64,000 nucleotides of DNA from Chloroflexota bacterium (GTDB lineage Bacteria; Chloroflexota; Anaerolineae; Aggregatilineales; J027), in the NCBI GenBank assembly GCA_016234595.1, contig JACRBG010000043.1:62001-126000 (forward strand). Direction: 5' to 3'. Shown one piece after another: positions 34,801 through 41,359 of the stretch (its first letter is position 1; every line of letters begins with the position of its first letter). The position numbers and the translations under genes are program-made. The notes beneath the pieces are model-generated. The model was not told the origin of the DNA. It saw only the letters and a list, made by a program, of their open reading frames with translations, and ran no database searches.

Positions 34801-35161
34801 GCGTGATTTACATTACGTGGTGATTGAAGACCCCATTCCCGCTGGCTCAGATGCGGTTGACCCGAACCTGCTAACGACCAGTATCCTAGATCAACCCCCG
34901 CAATTGGAACGCGCCGATCCGCTAAGTCGTGGTTGGGGTTGGTGGTGGTTCTCGCAAACCGAATTCCGTGATGAAAAGGTCGTAATGTATGCCACCTATC
35001 TACCGCCGGGGACGTATACCTACAGCTACACCCTGCGGATGGGCTTGGCTGGTGAATACAACGTCATCCCACCAACGGGCTTTGAATTCTACTTCCCCGA
35101 GGTCTATGGGCGTGGCGCGGGGTCGCTGTTTACGATTGAGGCGGCCGACCCGAAGGAATAA
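28826..35161 (+). CDS. Bacterial alpha-2-macroglobulin with Big_5 and SH3-like domains
   Basis: 2,111 residues; ATG at 28826 with GAGGGG 9 bases upstream. A signal peptide (MNKSRWFLMALLASLLLIAVPIVVGQ) lacks a lipobox Cys, and no C-terminal anchor is seen. Residues about 33-450 hold four Ig-like Big_5-type repeats. About 575-640 is an SH3b-like domain (PLRVRSEPNLGGSIV). MG-type domains, including the MG2 segment NTDRPLYRPGQPVYFRGIIRD, follow. A Gly-rich stretch lies near residue 1363. The A2M segment is GIFEVRQEFVDTPLWNP onward. The thioester motif CIEQ is at Cys1615-Gln1618, followed by an alpha-alpha toroid and a C-terminal receptor-like domain. Such proteins entrap attacking proteases. E. 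coli A2M works with PbpC; no pbpC is adjacent. Confidence 0.93.
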   Translation: MNKSRWFLMALLASLLLIAVPIVVGQEGSSNISAPKVIDTNPLPGEELLLDSPVTFTFDRVMDTTAAENAFSVEPALEGGVFTWDESGQTLTFTPPTSGYARDTEYTFKLFSIGADKRAMDEAYELKLTTVGYIQISDVLPATDSTEIEVDAAITIIFSRPIVPLVSIGDQADLPTPISIEPTAEGKGEWLNTSIYIFRPDPPLSGGTTYTVTVNAGLEGVNGAILNEPFVFSFTTQVPEVESLSPRNAVSNYNSDQNASLMPLEPEFVVTFTQPMDPATQDGVRIEGQTVTALAYEWADDHRSVVVTANDRLQLDSLYDIVVDSTIIRSESGAAIPEDYLVSFITVPLPSIVRTYPEDGAAGSDPYGGMRVYFSAPIDEDTLEDKFTIEPKPWRDFETYYYTYDNSYALYFDTEPSTDYTVTIAPGIADPYGNVINETTVIHFRTAPYSPELTLNVPGFVGLYNAYMPQTRLFITHRNISRLEMQLYGIDVPTLATLTGPNGWQLRQDYTPDPAYLLRSWQFPVESQLNQRRYDLTLLSMEGASGIENIVCVGAPATRLNIGYTARVSQDDPTPLRVRSEPNLGGSIVTEYVPGTEVVVEGGPICADNYLWWQVLNPADGVTGWMAEGNTSVYFIEPVNTPSPIAPPDTETTAPPLPPGVYFLRVESPEMRDMQYDPSTHVLVVATANITMKFTPKQALAWVTDMNSGQPVANVPVTFYSVNPTTSAFDEIGMATTNADGIAQINIPRLQDLYQTIYSVIDTPDQFGYVISDFSSGVEPWAFGLNGNYQPSTMSVYLNTDRPLYRPGQPVYFRGIIRDRDDVTYTLPADVTTVPVKVYDSQSQVIYETEASLTEFGTFSGQFDLDDGAALGYYRIAVEFNPEDPRFTFNSNFSIGFSVAEYRAPEFQTTVTPAASEVAQGETIQVEVESRYFFGAPVSNAKVTWTVVGDNYYFPYDGPGSWQFIDYSFDEGAQEYYSQDKEEIANGEGTTDDQGRFMIELPADLGEKTQSQVYTLEAVITDESDQAVAGRSQIIIHQGRVYVGLASDEYVATTGDETGFKVLTVDWDSEPVAGQVVDYKIVERRWSSVQEKDSRGQTVWTYEVEEIEADSGSVTTDADGLAHIAFVPPNGGVFKVYAITNDVDGNRVNSSAYMWVAGSDYVPWRQQNSNRIDLISDKDDYKVDDVAEILIASPFQGESVALVTVERGDILQTEVVHMDTNSYVYRLPITENFAPNIYVSVIVVKGLDENTPYTQFRAGLIQLGVETDRLAMNVEVIPDLPEGATAGPGDTVTLDVKTTDWQGNPVSAEVGVGVTDLAVLSIASPNSGPLMQYFYGEQGLSTRTSTSLTVSVDQLTQEIIDTIKGGGGGGDEAGIFEVRQEFVDTPLWNPAVVTDANGEAQIQVTLPDNLTTWRIDARGVTSGANSPMLVGQVLEDFISTKPLLVRPVTPRFMVVGDKLTLGVIVNNNTEQDQEVEVLMQGTGFDVLEDTPLSSTVTIPAGGRVRVDWPVQVLDVSNVDVTFAARTTDGTLSDASKPPIGQGDDRLLPVYKYVVPENVGTAGTLEGPDALSFTEVIALPNRIDTTQGQLDIRLDRSLAGPMLDGLDYLKNYPYQCIEQTVSKFLPNVMTMRALTALNQSNPELETNLQVQVNYGLQRLYAEQKYDGGWGWFPRDDSNPLTTAYALIALVEAQNSGFTVDETVINRAKNFLRDYLLLTDQDVMAQSAESWQLNRRAFILYAFTRAGEGNASRLSRLYDLRERLNLDAEAFLAMSMMTLDPTDPRIETLMSDFANAAILSATGTHWEDRPDYYNWTTHTRTTALILMAMVMHDPSNDLLPGAVRWMMVARKADAWETTQETAWAVMSLTNWMVTTGELSPDYTFNVRLNDNLLEIPDNVASPENAKEHEVLSVTVAQLLTDEANRLTLIKDEGPGNLYYTAQLRTFLDVPSVEPASRGIILERRYYRADDPDKTPITSAQVGEEIIVELTIIAPRDLHYVVIEDPIPAGSDAVDPNLLTTSILDQPPQLERADPLSRGWGWWWFSQTEFRDEKVVMYATYLPPGTYTYSYTLRMGLAGEYNVIPPTGFEFYFPEVYGRGAGSLFTIEAADPKE

Positions 35162-35180
35162 AAACTGATAGATTTAACAG

Positions 35181-35202
35181 GGGCGGTGAGAAATCATCGC
35201 CC
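35181..35202. terminator. Hairpin between convergent genes
   Basis: 9-bp stem GGGCGGTGA/TCATCGCCC (one G-U pair) closed by a GAAA tetraloop. No clear T run on either side, so it probably stabilises the 3' end or serves as a weak bidirectional terminator. Confidence 0.45.
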
Positions 35203-35219
35203 TTCATATATCAAAATGC

Positions 35220-37097
35220 TTATTTGATTGTCCACACTCGCACGATACCATCGTCGTTGGCGCTTGCTATGTAATCGCTATTTTTATTCCAAGTCATATC
35301 CAATACGGTAACGTCTCCTTGATCAACCAATACCATTAGCTTATTTTCTAAAGTTGCGTCCCATATTTGGATTTCGTCGTCAACAGCTATGGCAATCATA
35401 GTTCCATCGGGACTCCATGTTACATTTTGTACTGATCCTGATGCTTGGAATTTTTGTAGGATGAAATCATTGTTAAAATCTATGATGTAGACTTGGCTAT
35501 TCGGAGATGCATCATATAAAGTCAAGAGTGTGCCCGTTGGGTTCCAAGCGAGTTTAGCTTCGGCAAAAGGCGATGATGACTGTAGTGAGCGGGTAGAGGA
35601 TCCCGTGTCGGCATCCCATTCATCAATATGGCCCAATAAATCTAGATTGAGATCAAGGCGTTCTACAGTAACAAATTGCCCTTTTGGGTTCCAGCCAATA
35701 CGACGAGGGCCAGCCACCCCCAAGAGCTGTTCAAGAGAGTTTGTATTGGAATCGTATAGCCAAACAATACCACTTGCTCCCACATTGGAACTCAAGGCTA
35801 TCGTTTCTCCATCAGGACTCCAAGCATACTGGTCTACGTAATCCATGCTAAAATTTCTAGTGCTGATTAGCCCAGACGAATCAACATTCCATATTTCAAT
35901 TGCCTGTCTATCGTTAGAAATCTTTGCACTTAGTACATTCCCTTGTGCATTCCAATCGAGTTGAATACGTCCGAGTTCAGGGGTAATTGCCTCCATGTGC
36001 TGTAATAAATTTCCGCTGGTGCTATCCCATAGCAGTACAACCCCATATCCTCCCGCCGCAATAATATCTTGCTCAGGATGCCAACTGACTGACTCTACTA
36101 TTGCTTGATGCTCATAGTAGCTGTATGTTATCTGCAGACTTGCGCCATCCATAACATGGATAGCTCCAGTGTCATGCTCCACAATGGCAATTTGTGCATT
36201 GTTGGGTTTCCAAGCCGCTAGATCTATCAACTGGTTAGTCGTAGTGGTTCGGATAAGGTTGCCGCTTTCGATATTCCACGTCTGTAGCTGTCCGTCGAAA
36301 AAGATTGCGGAGACTTCTTTTCCGTCCGGAGACCAGCTTATATCTTTTGTGAGCCAGCTTGAATTTTCAAGTTCATGGAAAATTTTTCCGGTTGATGAAT
36401 TCCAAACTCGTAATCTACCGTCCCCAATGTCTGAAACTAAAAACTGCCCATTGGGACTCCATTCAACTCGTTGAAAGATCGAATTAGAACCTTCGATTTG
36501 AGCCGACCTCAAACGTTCACCCGTTGAAGTGTCCCACCATTGAAGCACATTGTCTGCACTGGTAGTTGCTAACATATCACCTTGTGGACTCCAACTTAGA
36601 TTAGTGGGCAATCCTGAATGTTCCAATGTCATTAGGCTGTTGAGCGTAGTGATATCCCATATTCGTACAGTGTTGTCTTCACTACCTATCGCTATTATGT
36701 GACCTGCTGGATTCCATGCTAATGATGTTATTGGCTCATCGTGAGTGCCTACGAAGGTTTCTCTTTTTCCGATGCTTATATCCCAGATATATACCGCTCC
36801 TTTGTTATCGCCAACCGCAATTTGGGAACCATCTGGACTCCATGAAGCAACTTTAAGGTTATCTATTTCCAAGTAGGCAACATCTTCAAAGGAGCTCCTG
36901 TAAACCCACAAGCCCAAACGACTTGCCACTGTCAGTTTTGTGCCGTCCGGACTCCATTCTATATCTTGCGCCTGCCCTCGGCCTAATCGCATCGGTTGCT
37001 CTGGAATCTGTCCAATAACCCTGATTGGAGAAATCAAGGCGGCTATTGTCAGGGCTAAGGCAACTACTATAAACAACCTAAGATTATTGAAGTACAT
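35220..37097 (-). CDS. Secreted WD40-repeat protein, 14 repeats
   Basis: Start set at 37097 (625 residues) with GGAAAG 8 bases upstream; the longer frame to 37217 would run through the preceding gene. The N-terminus MYFNNLRLFIVVALALTIAALISPIRVIG is a signal peptide or anchor. The rest is WD40 repeats: I count 14 blades with WSPDG / WNPTG / WSPQG motifs, enough for two seven-bladed propellers. No enzyme domain. Probably a protein-interaction scaffold outside the membrane. Base use is visibly more A/T-rich and less biased than in neighbouring genes, suggesting recent acquisition. It lies 16 bases after the small membrane protein gene. Confidence 0.87.
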   Translation of the reverse strand: MYFNNLRLFIVVALALTIAALISPIRVIGQIPEQPMRLGRGQAQDIEWSPDGTKLTVASRLGLWVYRSSFEDVAYLEIDNLKVASWSPDGSQIAVGDNKGAVYIWDISIGKRETFVGTHDEPITSLAWNPAGHIIAIGSEDNTVRIWDITTLNSLMTLEHSGLPTNLSWSPQGDMLATTSADNVLQWWDTSTGERLRSAQIEGSNSIFQRVEWSPNGQFLVSDIGDGRLRVWNSSTGKIFHELENSSWLTKDISWSPDGKEVSAIFFDGQLQTWNIESGNLIRTTTTNQLIDLAAWKPNNAQIAIVEHDTGAIHVMDGASLQITYSYYEHQAIVESVSWHPEQDIIAAGGYGVVLLWDSTSGNLLQHMEAITPELGRIQLDWNAQGNVLSAKISNDRQAIEIWNVDSSGLISTRNFSMDYVDQYAWSPDGETIALSSNVGASGIVWLYDSNTNSLEQLLGVAGPRRIGWNPKGQFVTVERLDLNLDLLGHIDEWDADTGSSTRSLQSSSPFAEAKLAWNPTGTLLTLYDASPNSQVYIIDFNNDFILQKFQASGSVQNVTWSPDGTMIAIAVDDEIQIWDATLENKLMVLVDQGDVTVLDMTWNKNSDYIASANDDGIVRVWTIK

Positions 37098-37113
37098 ATG
37101 GTGCTTTCCACCA

Positions 37114-37431
37114 CTATCTATCTTGCTGATTTTGCTCCCGTGAGGCCGCGTCAAACGCCGCAATGGTTGTGCTAGATTGATTGTTTTGGAAGAAGGCCGC
37201 CATGGTGACCATCGCAAAGGTCAACCCGATGCCAACCACAATCCCCCCAATCACCGAAAGGGCCGTATCTGCATCCCGCCCCAAGCCCACAATCGTCAGC
37301 GAGGACACATTAATCGCGCCCGAAATGAGTCCAATATTTAAAATGCTGGAAAGGCTGCGTCGAATCGCCACATACCCCCCGACCAAACTAGCAAAAAACA
37401 CCACCAAAAAAATGACTGATAGGCCGTTCAT
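37114..37431 (-). CDS. Small membrane protein, three segments
   Basis: 105 residues with three hydrophobic segments (LSVIFLVVFFASLVGGYVA, ILNIGLISGAINVSSLTIVGL, TALSVIGGIVVGIGLTFAMVTMAAFF) and a polar C-terminus. AAGGG precedes the ATG. Family not recognised. It lies 7 bases after kynA and 16 bases before the WD40 gene, so it shares their transcript. Confidence 0.65.
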   Translation of the reverse strand: MNGLSVIFLVVFFASLVGGYVAIRRSLSSILNIGLISGAINVSSLTIVGLGRDADTALSVIGGIVVGIGLTFAMVTMAAFFQNNQSSTTIAAFDAASREQNQQDR

Positions 37432-37438
37432 GTGTGTG

Positions 37439-38224
37439 TTACCCTTTCTGGCTCACCGTTTCCTGCGATTCATCAAACCGATGGGTCAAAATATTACGTG
37501 CTTCCCACAATTCAGGGAATAGCTGCCATTGTAAAGTCGAAACAAGATAATCATGGGTCGTGCCGCCTGTGCCCATCACCCCTGCCCCAATCGTCCGCTG
37601 TACCAGATGGATATGGCTGTAGCGCCATCGCTGTACCGTCTGGTCTAAAATCGAAAGAGCATCGGCAAGGGTATAAAATTCGGGATAGGTCGGCGGGTCG
37701 GCGTAGATGCTGGCGATGTCTGGCACATGCTGACGGGCCAGCAGTTCGATAAATACATCATGGATGGAGGGTTCATCTAAACGCCGATGCACTGTTTCCC
37801 AATGGCTGTCTTTGGCAAGTTGCCGCCGCACCCATTCGACATGCCACGCATCCCGCAACCCCGCCAAAAATTCGATCTCGCGGAACTGATAGGATTGCAA
37901 CCCCGACCCCGGCGCTAGTAGCTGGCGAAATTTATGGAAGGCCATCGGCGGAAGGGTATGCAAATGTTCGGCGGTGTGACGGGCATTTTCAAAAATCGCG
38001 CTGACCTGCCCAATCAGCCGCACAGCCTCCAAAATTTCATCCTGCTGCATGGCGGCGCGTGCCCGTTCTAGGTGATGCAGTGCCAGCTTAAACCACAACT
38101 CGTGAATCTGGTGAATCAAAATGAAGTGTAGTTCGTCGGGGTGATTGGATAGTGGCTGTTGGGCATCTAGCAAGGTCTCCAAGTGCAAATAATCGGCATA
38201 ATTCGTCCCGCGTTTATCGGACAT
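37439..38224 (-). CDS. kynA: Tryptophan 2,3-dioxygenase
   Basis: 261 residues from the ATG at 38224, chosen because GAGGGGGAATTG precedes it; 13 extra upstream residues in frame overlap kynB. Family signature TNYADYLHLETLLDAQ, then HFILIHQIHELWFKLALHHLE with the substrate and haem-pocket residues, and GSGLQSYQFREIEFL. Haem enzyme opening the indole ring of L-Trp to N-formylkynurenine in the cytoplasm. The start overlaps the kynB stop by one base (TGATG). With kynB and kynU it completes the pathway from Trp to anthranilate plus alanine. Confidence 0.95.
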   Translation of the reverse strand: MSDKRGTNYADYLHLETLLDAQQPLSNHPDELHFILIHQIHELWFKLALHHLERARAAMQQDEILEAVRLIGQVSAIFENARHTAEHLHTLPPMAFHKFRQLLAPGSGLQSYQFREIEFLAGLRDAWHVEWVRRQLAKDSHWETVHRRLDEPSIHDVFIELLARQHVPDIASIYADPPTYPEFYTLADALSILDQTVQRWRYSHIHLVQRTIGAGVMGTGGTTHDYLVSTLQWQLFPELWEARNILTHRFDESQETVSQKG

Positions 38225-38847
38225 CAATTCCCCCTCAAAATTGCCCGTACTGGGCTGCCACACACATCGGCAATCTTCAGCGGCAGGGCCACTAATTCAT
38301 ATTTACCATCCGGTACACCGCGAAAAATCATCGTTTCGAGATTCAATATTCCATAGTGGCGCAGACGGTGATGGCACACCAATTGGGTATCATCAAACCG
38401 ATCCACCGACGGCATATCCACCCCCAACAGCACCACCCTCTGCGCTCCTAGCCAGTCAATCAATTCTGGCGTGGGGTAGGGAAAATCTTCGGGCCATTGG
38501 TCATCGGGCAGATCGCTGACCCATGTGTGGATCAACAACCGCTGCAATCCAGTCAGGTCATGCCCATCGAAATCGGCAGGCACAATGCCACCATTACGCC
38601 GCGTAATCGTCACCAAATGGGCTGGCCCGATGTAATTTTCCAATGGCAATTCAGCGGGATGTGAGCCATCATCCTCATAATGATATGGCGCATCAGCATG
38701 AGTTCCGGTGTGAGCGCTCATCGTCAGGGTCGTCAGATTGACTGATGCACCTTTTTGGATGTCCAGCACCTGTTGATACGAAAAGTTCGCATCACCGGGC
38801 CACACCACCAGTGTATTTTTAATAGTTCGGGTCACGTCATAGATCAT
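38224..38847 (-). CDS. kynB: Kynurenine formamidase (cyclase family)
   Basis: 207 residues. The metal-binding signature HTGTHADAPYHY (about 44-55) and YDVTRTIKNTLVVWPGD at the N-terminus are those of bacterial KynB. Hydrolyses N-formylkynurenine to kynurenine and formate. A 3-base gap separates it from kynU upstream and its stop overlaps the kynA start, a tight operon. Confidence 0.94.
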   Translation of the reverse strand: MIYDVTRTIKNTLVVWPGDANFSYQQVLDIQKGASVNLTTLTMSAHTGTHADAPYHYEDDGSHPAELPLENYIGPAHLVTITRRNGGIVPADFDGHDLTGLQRLLIHTWVSDLPDDQWPEDFPYPTPELIDWLGAQRVVLLGVDMPSVDRFDDTQLVCHHRLRHYGILNLETMIFRGVPDGKYELVALPLKIADVCGSPVRAILRGN

Positions 38848-38850
38848 GGC

Positions 38851-40050
38851 TTACGTCACAAATGCCTTGCTAGCGGCGTGTTTTTCCCACGACCCGCTGC
38901 TGAGAATTTCGGCAATCGCGTCCATCGCCTGCTGTACTTCTTCATCCGTATTATAAAAATGGGGTGAAATGCGAATTCCAGCTTTGGGGCGGTAGTCAAT
39001 CACGATGTTACGGGCCAATAGTTCCCGCGAAACCTCATAAGCGTGCGGCGGATTCAAAGCTACTGCACCCCCTCTATGCGCTGGGTCGCGTGGCGCGGTC
39101 ACTTCATAACCAGCGGCATCGACCAGTTCGATTATTCTGGCAGTTTGGCGCATAGATTTACGTCGGATATTTTCGACCCCTACCTGCGCAATCACATCAA
39201 TGCCGGGTTGAATGGCGTGCAGATTGGGAATGGCAGGCGTGCCATTTAAAAAGCGGAAGGCATCGTCACGAAAGTCTATTTCGTCTACCTCAAATTCAAA
39301 GGGGCGTTTATGGGCCATCCAGCCCGTTAATTTGGGTTCGACCCTTTTCAGCAAGTCAGGCCGCACATAGAGGAACACGCCCCCCGGCCCACCACACATC
39401 CATTTCAAGACCCCACCAAGATAAAAATCAACCTTTAACTCGGTAACGTTAAAGGGCACAATCCCACCGGCGTGATAGCCATCCAAGATGACCGTCGCGC
39501 CAACCTTATGGGCTTTTTCGATTATCGGCTTCACATCTAAAATATAGGCACTGCGAAACAGCACATGGCTAATCGGCACCAGCAGGGTGCGTTCATCAAT
39601 CGCATCCACAATGCGCTGTACATTGACCGAGATGCCGTCTTCGCTGGGGATCATTTCGAGTTCGATATGTGGCGGCAGCATCCCGCGTAGGACATAATAG
39701 ACTGAGGGAAAAATACCCGCTTCAATCACCACTTTATTGCGGGGGCCATTAAAATCGAAACAGGTCAGCAAAACGCCTTGAGCGAGCGAAATATTTTGGT
39801 GGATGGTTACAGTATCGGGCGGCGCTCCGATAATTTCACCGACACGGTTGCCTACCCTGACATTCAAATCCCACCAGCCCTCGCCCCATGCACGGACACC
39901 GCGACTGGCCCAAGTATCAGCGTATTCGCGCAGGCTGTCATAGACGCCACGCGGCATCGCCCCTAGCGAATTGCTGACAAGATAGTTACTTTGTTGCAAA
40001 ATAGGAAACTGGTCGCGCCAGTTTAAGAGAGGGTCATGCGAATTGGTCAT
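38851..40050 (-). CDS. kynU: Kynureninase
   Basis: 399 residues from ATG at 40050; a TTG 12 bases upstream is a weaker choice. Fold-type I PLP enzyme. The PLP-binding Lys lies in LGGVLKWMCGGPGGVFLYV, and VILDGYHAGGIVPFNV holds the Asp that pairs with the pyridine nitrogen. Cleaves kynurenine to anthranilate and alanine. First gene of the operon; no anthranilate-degrading genes follow, so anthranilate may be reused for Trp synthesis, serve in NAD or secondary metabolism, or be excreted. Confidence 0.93.
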   Translation of the reverse strand: MTNSHDPLLNWRDQFPILQQSNYLVSNSLGAMPRGVYDSLREYADTWASRGVRAWGEGWWDLNVRVGNRVGEIIGAPPDTVTIHQNISLAQGVLLTCFDFNGPRNKVVIEAGIFPSVYYVLRGMLPPHIELEMIPSEDGISVNVQRIVDAIDERTLLVPISHVLFRSAYILDVKPIIEKAHKVGATVILDGYHAGGIVPFNVTELKVDFYLGGVLKWMCGGPGGVFLYVRPDLLKRVEPKLTGWMAHKRPFEFEVDEIDFRDDAFRFLNGTPAIPNLHAIQPGIDVIAQVGVENIRRKSMRQTARIIELVDAAGYEVTAPRDPAHRGGAVALNPPHAYEVSRELLARNIVIDYRPKAGIRISPHFYNTDEEVQQAMDAIAEILSSGSWEKHAASKAFVT

Positions 40051-40177
40051 AGCATTACTCAAAGTAAATAGAGTGTAAATTTTTGAATCTCAAATCTAGT
40101 GTAGACCAATTTTTTCTTTGTTACCAGCGGTGAACGCCTTAACGTTTTTCTTAAACTTACACGGCAGGAGTGAATAC

Positions 40178-41035
40178 ATGACCAGCGTAACCATCGGATT
40201 GGCCCAAATCTATCCTAAGCTTGGCGATGTGACCCATAACCTCAATCGGCATTTGGAATTAATGGAACAGGCCGCCACCCAAAAGATCGATTTGCTGATT
40301 TTCCCTGAGCTATCGTTGACGGGTTATGCCCTCAAAGACCTTGTCTCTGAAGTCGCTTTAACGCCCAATAGCCCTGAATTTCAGCGCCTGCGAGAGGCCA
40401 GTCAAAAACTTAACCTCGACATCATGGTCGGTTTTGTAGATGTGGACCCACGTAGCCGATTTTTTGTGGGGGCGGCCTATATTGGGCAGGGTGAACTGAG
40501 GCACGTACATCATAAAGTCTATTTGCCCACTTATCATTTTTTTGAAGAGGGGCGATTTTTTGCATGGGGCGATCACATCCGCGCTTTCGACACCCGCTTT
40601 GGGCGGATTGGGATGCTGATCTGCGAAGATTTTTGGCACATCTCGCCCCCGTATTTGTTATGGCTAGATGGGGCAGACATTATATTGTTACACAGTGCCA
40701 GTCCGGGCCGTGGGCTAGACGAAAGCGACCGTTTGGGCAGTTCACGCTGGGTCGAAATTGCAAATCAGGCGTATGGCAATTTCTTTACCAATTACATTGT
40801 GCATTGCAGTCGCGTGGGTTTTGAGGACGGTTTCAATTTTTCGGGTGGCAGCAGTATTGTTGACCCCAATGGAGAGTTTTTGCTGAAAGCGCCTTATTTT
40901 GAGGAGACTTTGGCGGTCAAAACGATTGACTTAAATGAGATTCGGCGGACACGAGCACGCTTGCCTGTGCTGCGGGATGAGCGGACTGGATTGGTTGCTA
41001 ATGAGTTGGCGCGTATCCTGAACCGAAATTCGTAA
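40178..41035 (+). CDS. Carbon-nitrogen hydrolase (nitrilase superfamily)
   Basis: 285 residues from ATG at 40178, preceded by GGCAGGAGTG; an earlier in-frame ATG lacks such a site. The catalytic triad is Glu44 (IFPELSLTGY), Lys113 (HHKVYLPT) and Cys149 (LICEDFWH). The sequence is closest in texture to the glutaminase domain of NAD synthetases and to amidases of that branch, but no synthetase domain is attached. Divergent from the kyn operon, 127 bases apart, which hints at a link to Trp/kynurenine or amide metabolism, not proof. Confidence 0.87.
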   Translation: MTSVTIGLAQIYPKLGDVTHNLNRHLELMEQAATQKIDLLIFPELSLTGYALKDLVSEVALTPNSPEFQRLREASQKLNLDIMVGFVDVDPRSRFFVGAAYIGQGELRHVHHKVYLPTYHFFEEGRFFAWGDHIRAFDTRFGRIGMLICEDFWHISPPYLLWLDGADIILLHSASPGRGLDESDRLGSSRWVEIANQAYGNFFTNYIVHCSRVGFEDGFNFSGGSSIVDPNGEFLLKAPYFEETLAVKTIDLNEIRRTRARLPVLRDERTGLVANELARILNRNS

Positions 41036-41088
41036 AGGAAACATTAAGATTTCTCAATCTACATCTGACAAAATCAAGACAAAAACAC

Positions 41089-41118
41089 TTGCAAAAGAAT
41101 TGAGAAATAATTTAGAAT
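41089..41118 (+). promoter_or_regulatory. Putative promoter of the Flp pilin gene
   Basis: TTGCAA (41089-41094), 18-base spacer, TAGAAT (41113-41118), 46 bases before the ATG. Confidence 0.5.
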
Positions 41119-41163
41119 GTAATCATCAACTAAGCATTATCCATTCTGTAGAGGAGATTTACC

Positions 41164-41310
41164 ATGTTATATCTGCCACGCGAAAAAGGTCAAGGTCTGG
41201 TTGAATATGCACTTATTTTGGTGCTGGTCGCCGTCGTCGTGATCATCATCCTAGCCCTGCTCGGCCCAGCCATTGGCAATATCTTCTCGTCAATTATTCG
41301 CTCACTGTAA
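41164..41310 (+). CDS. Flp/Fap-type pilin
   Basis: 48 residues. A short basic leader ends in REKGQ; the hydrophobic helix GLVEYALILVLVAVVVIIILALLG follows, with Glu and Tyr (VEYA) at the positions conserved in Flp pilins. A prepilin peptidase would cut after Gly of KGQ. GAGGAG at about 41150 precedes the ATG. Flp pilins form tight-adherence filaments assembled by the Tad machinery. No tad or peptidase genes are in the window. Confidence 0.88.
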   Translation: MLYLPREKGQGLVEYALILVLVAVVVIIILALLGPAIGNIFSSIIRSL

Positions 41311-41324
41311 TCTGCGAATAGAAC

Positions 41325-41359
41325 AAACAAAGCCCCCGCTCGACGGGGGTTTTTGTTTT
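41325..41359. terminator. Bidirectional rho-independent terminator
   Basis: 6-bp GC stem CCCCCG/CGGGGG (41333-41338, 41344-41349) with CTCGA loop, followed by TTTTTGTTTT on plus. Upstream AACAAA gives a weaker tail on minus. Sits between the convergent pilin and sbcD genes. Confidence 0.85.
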
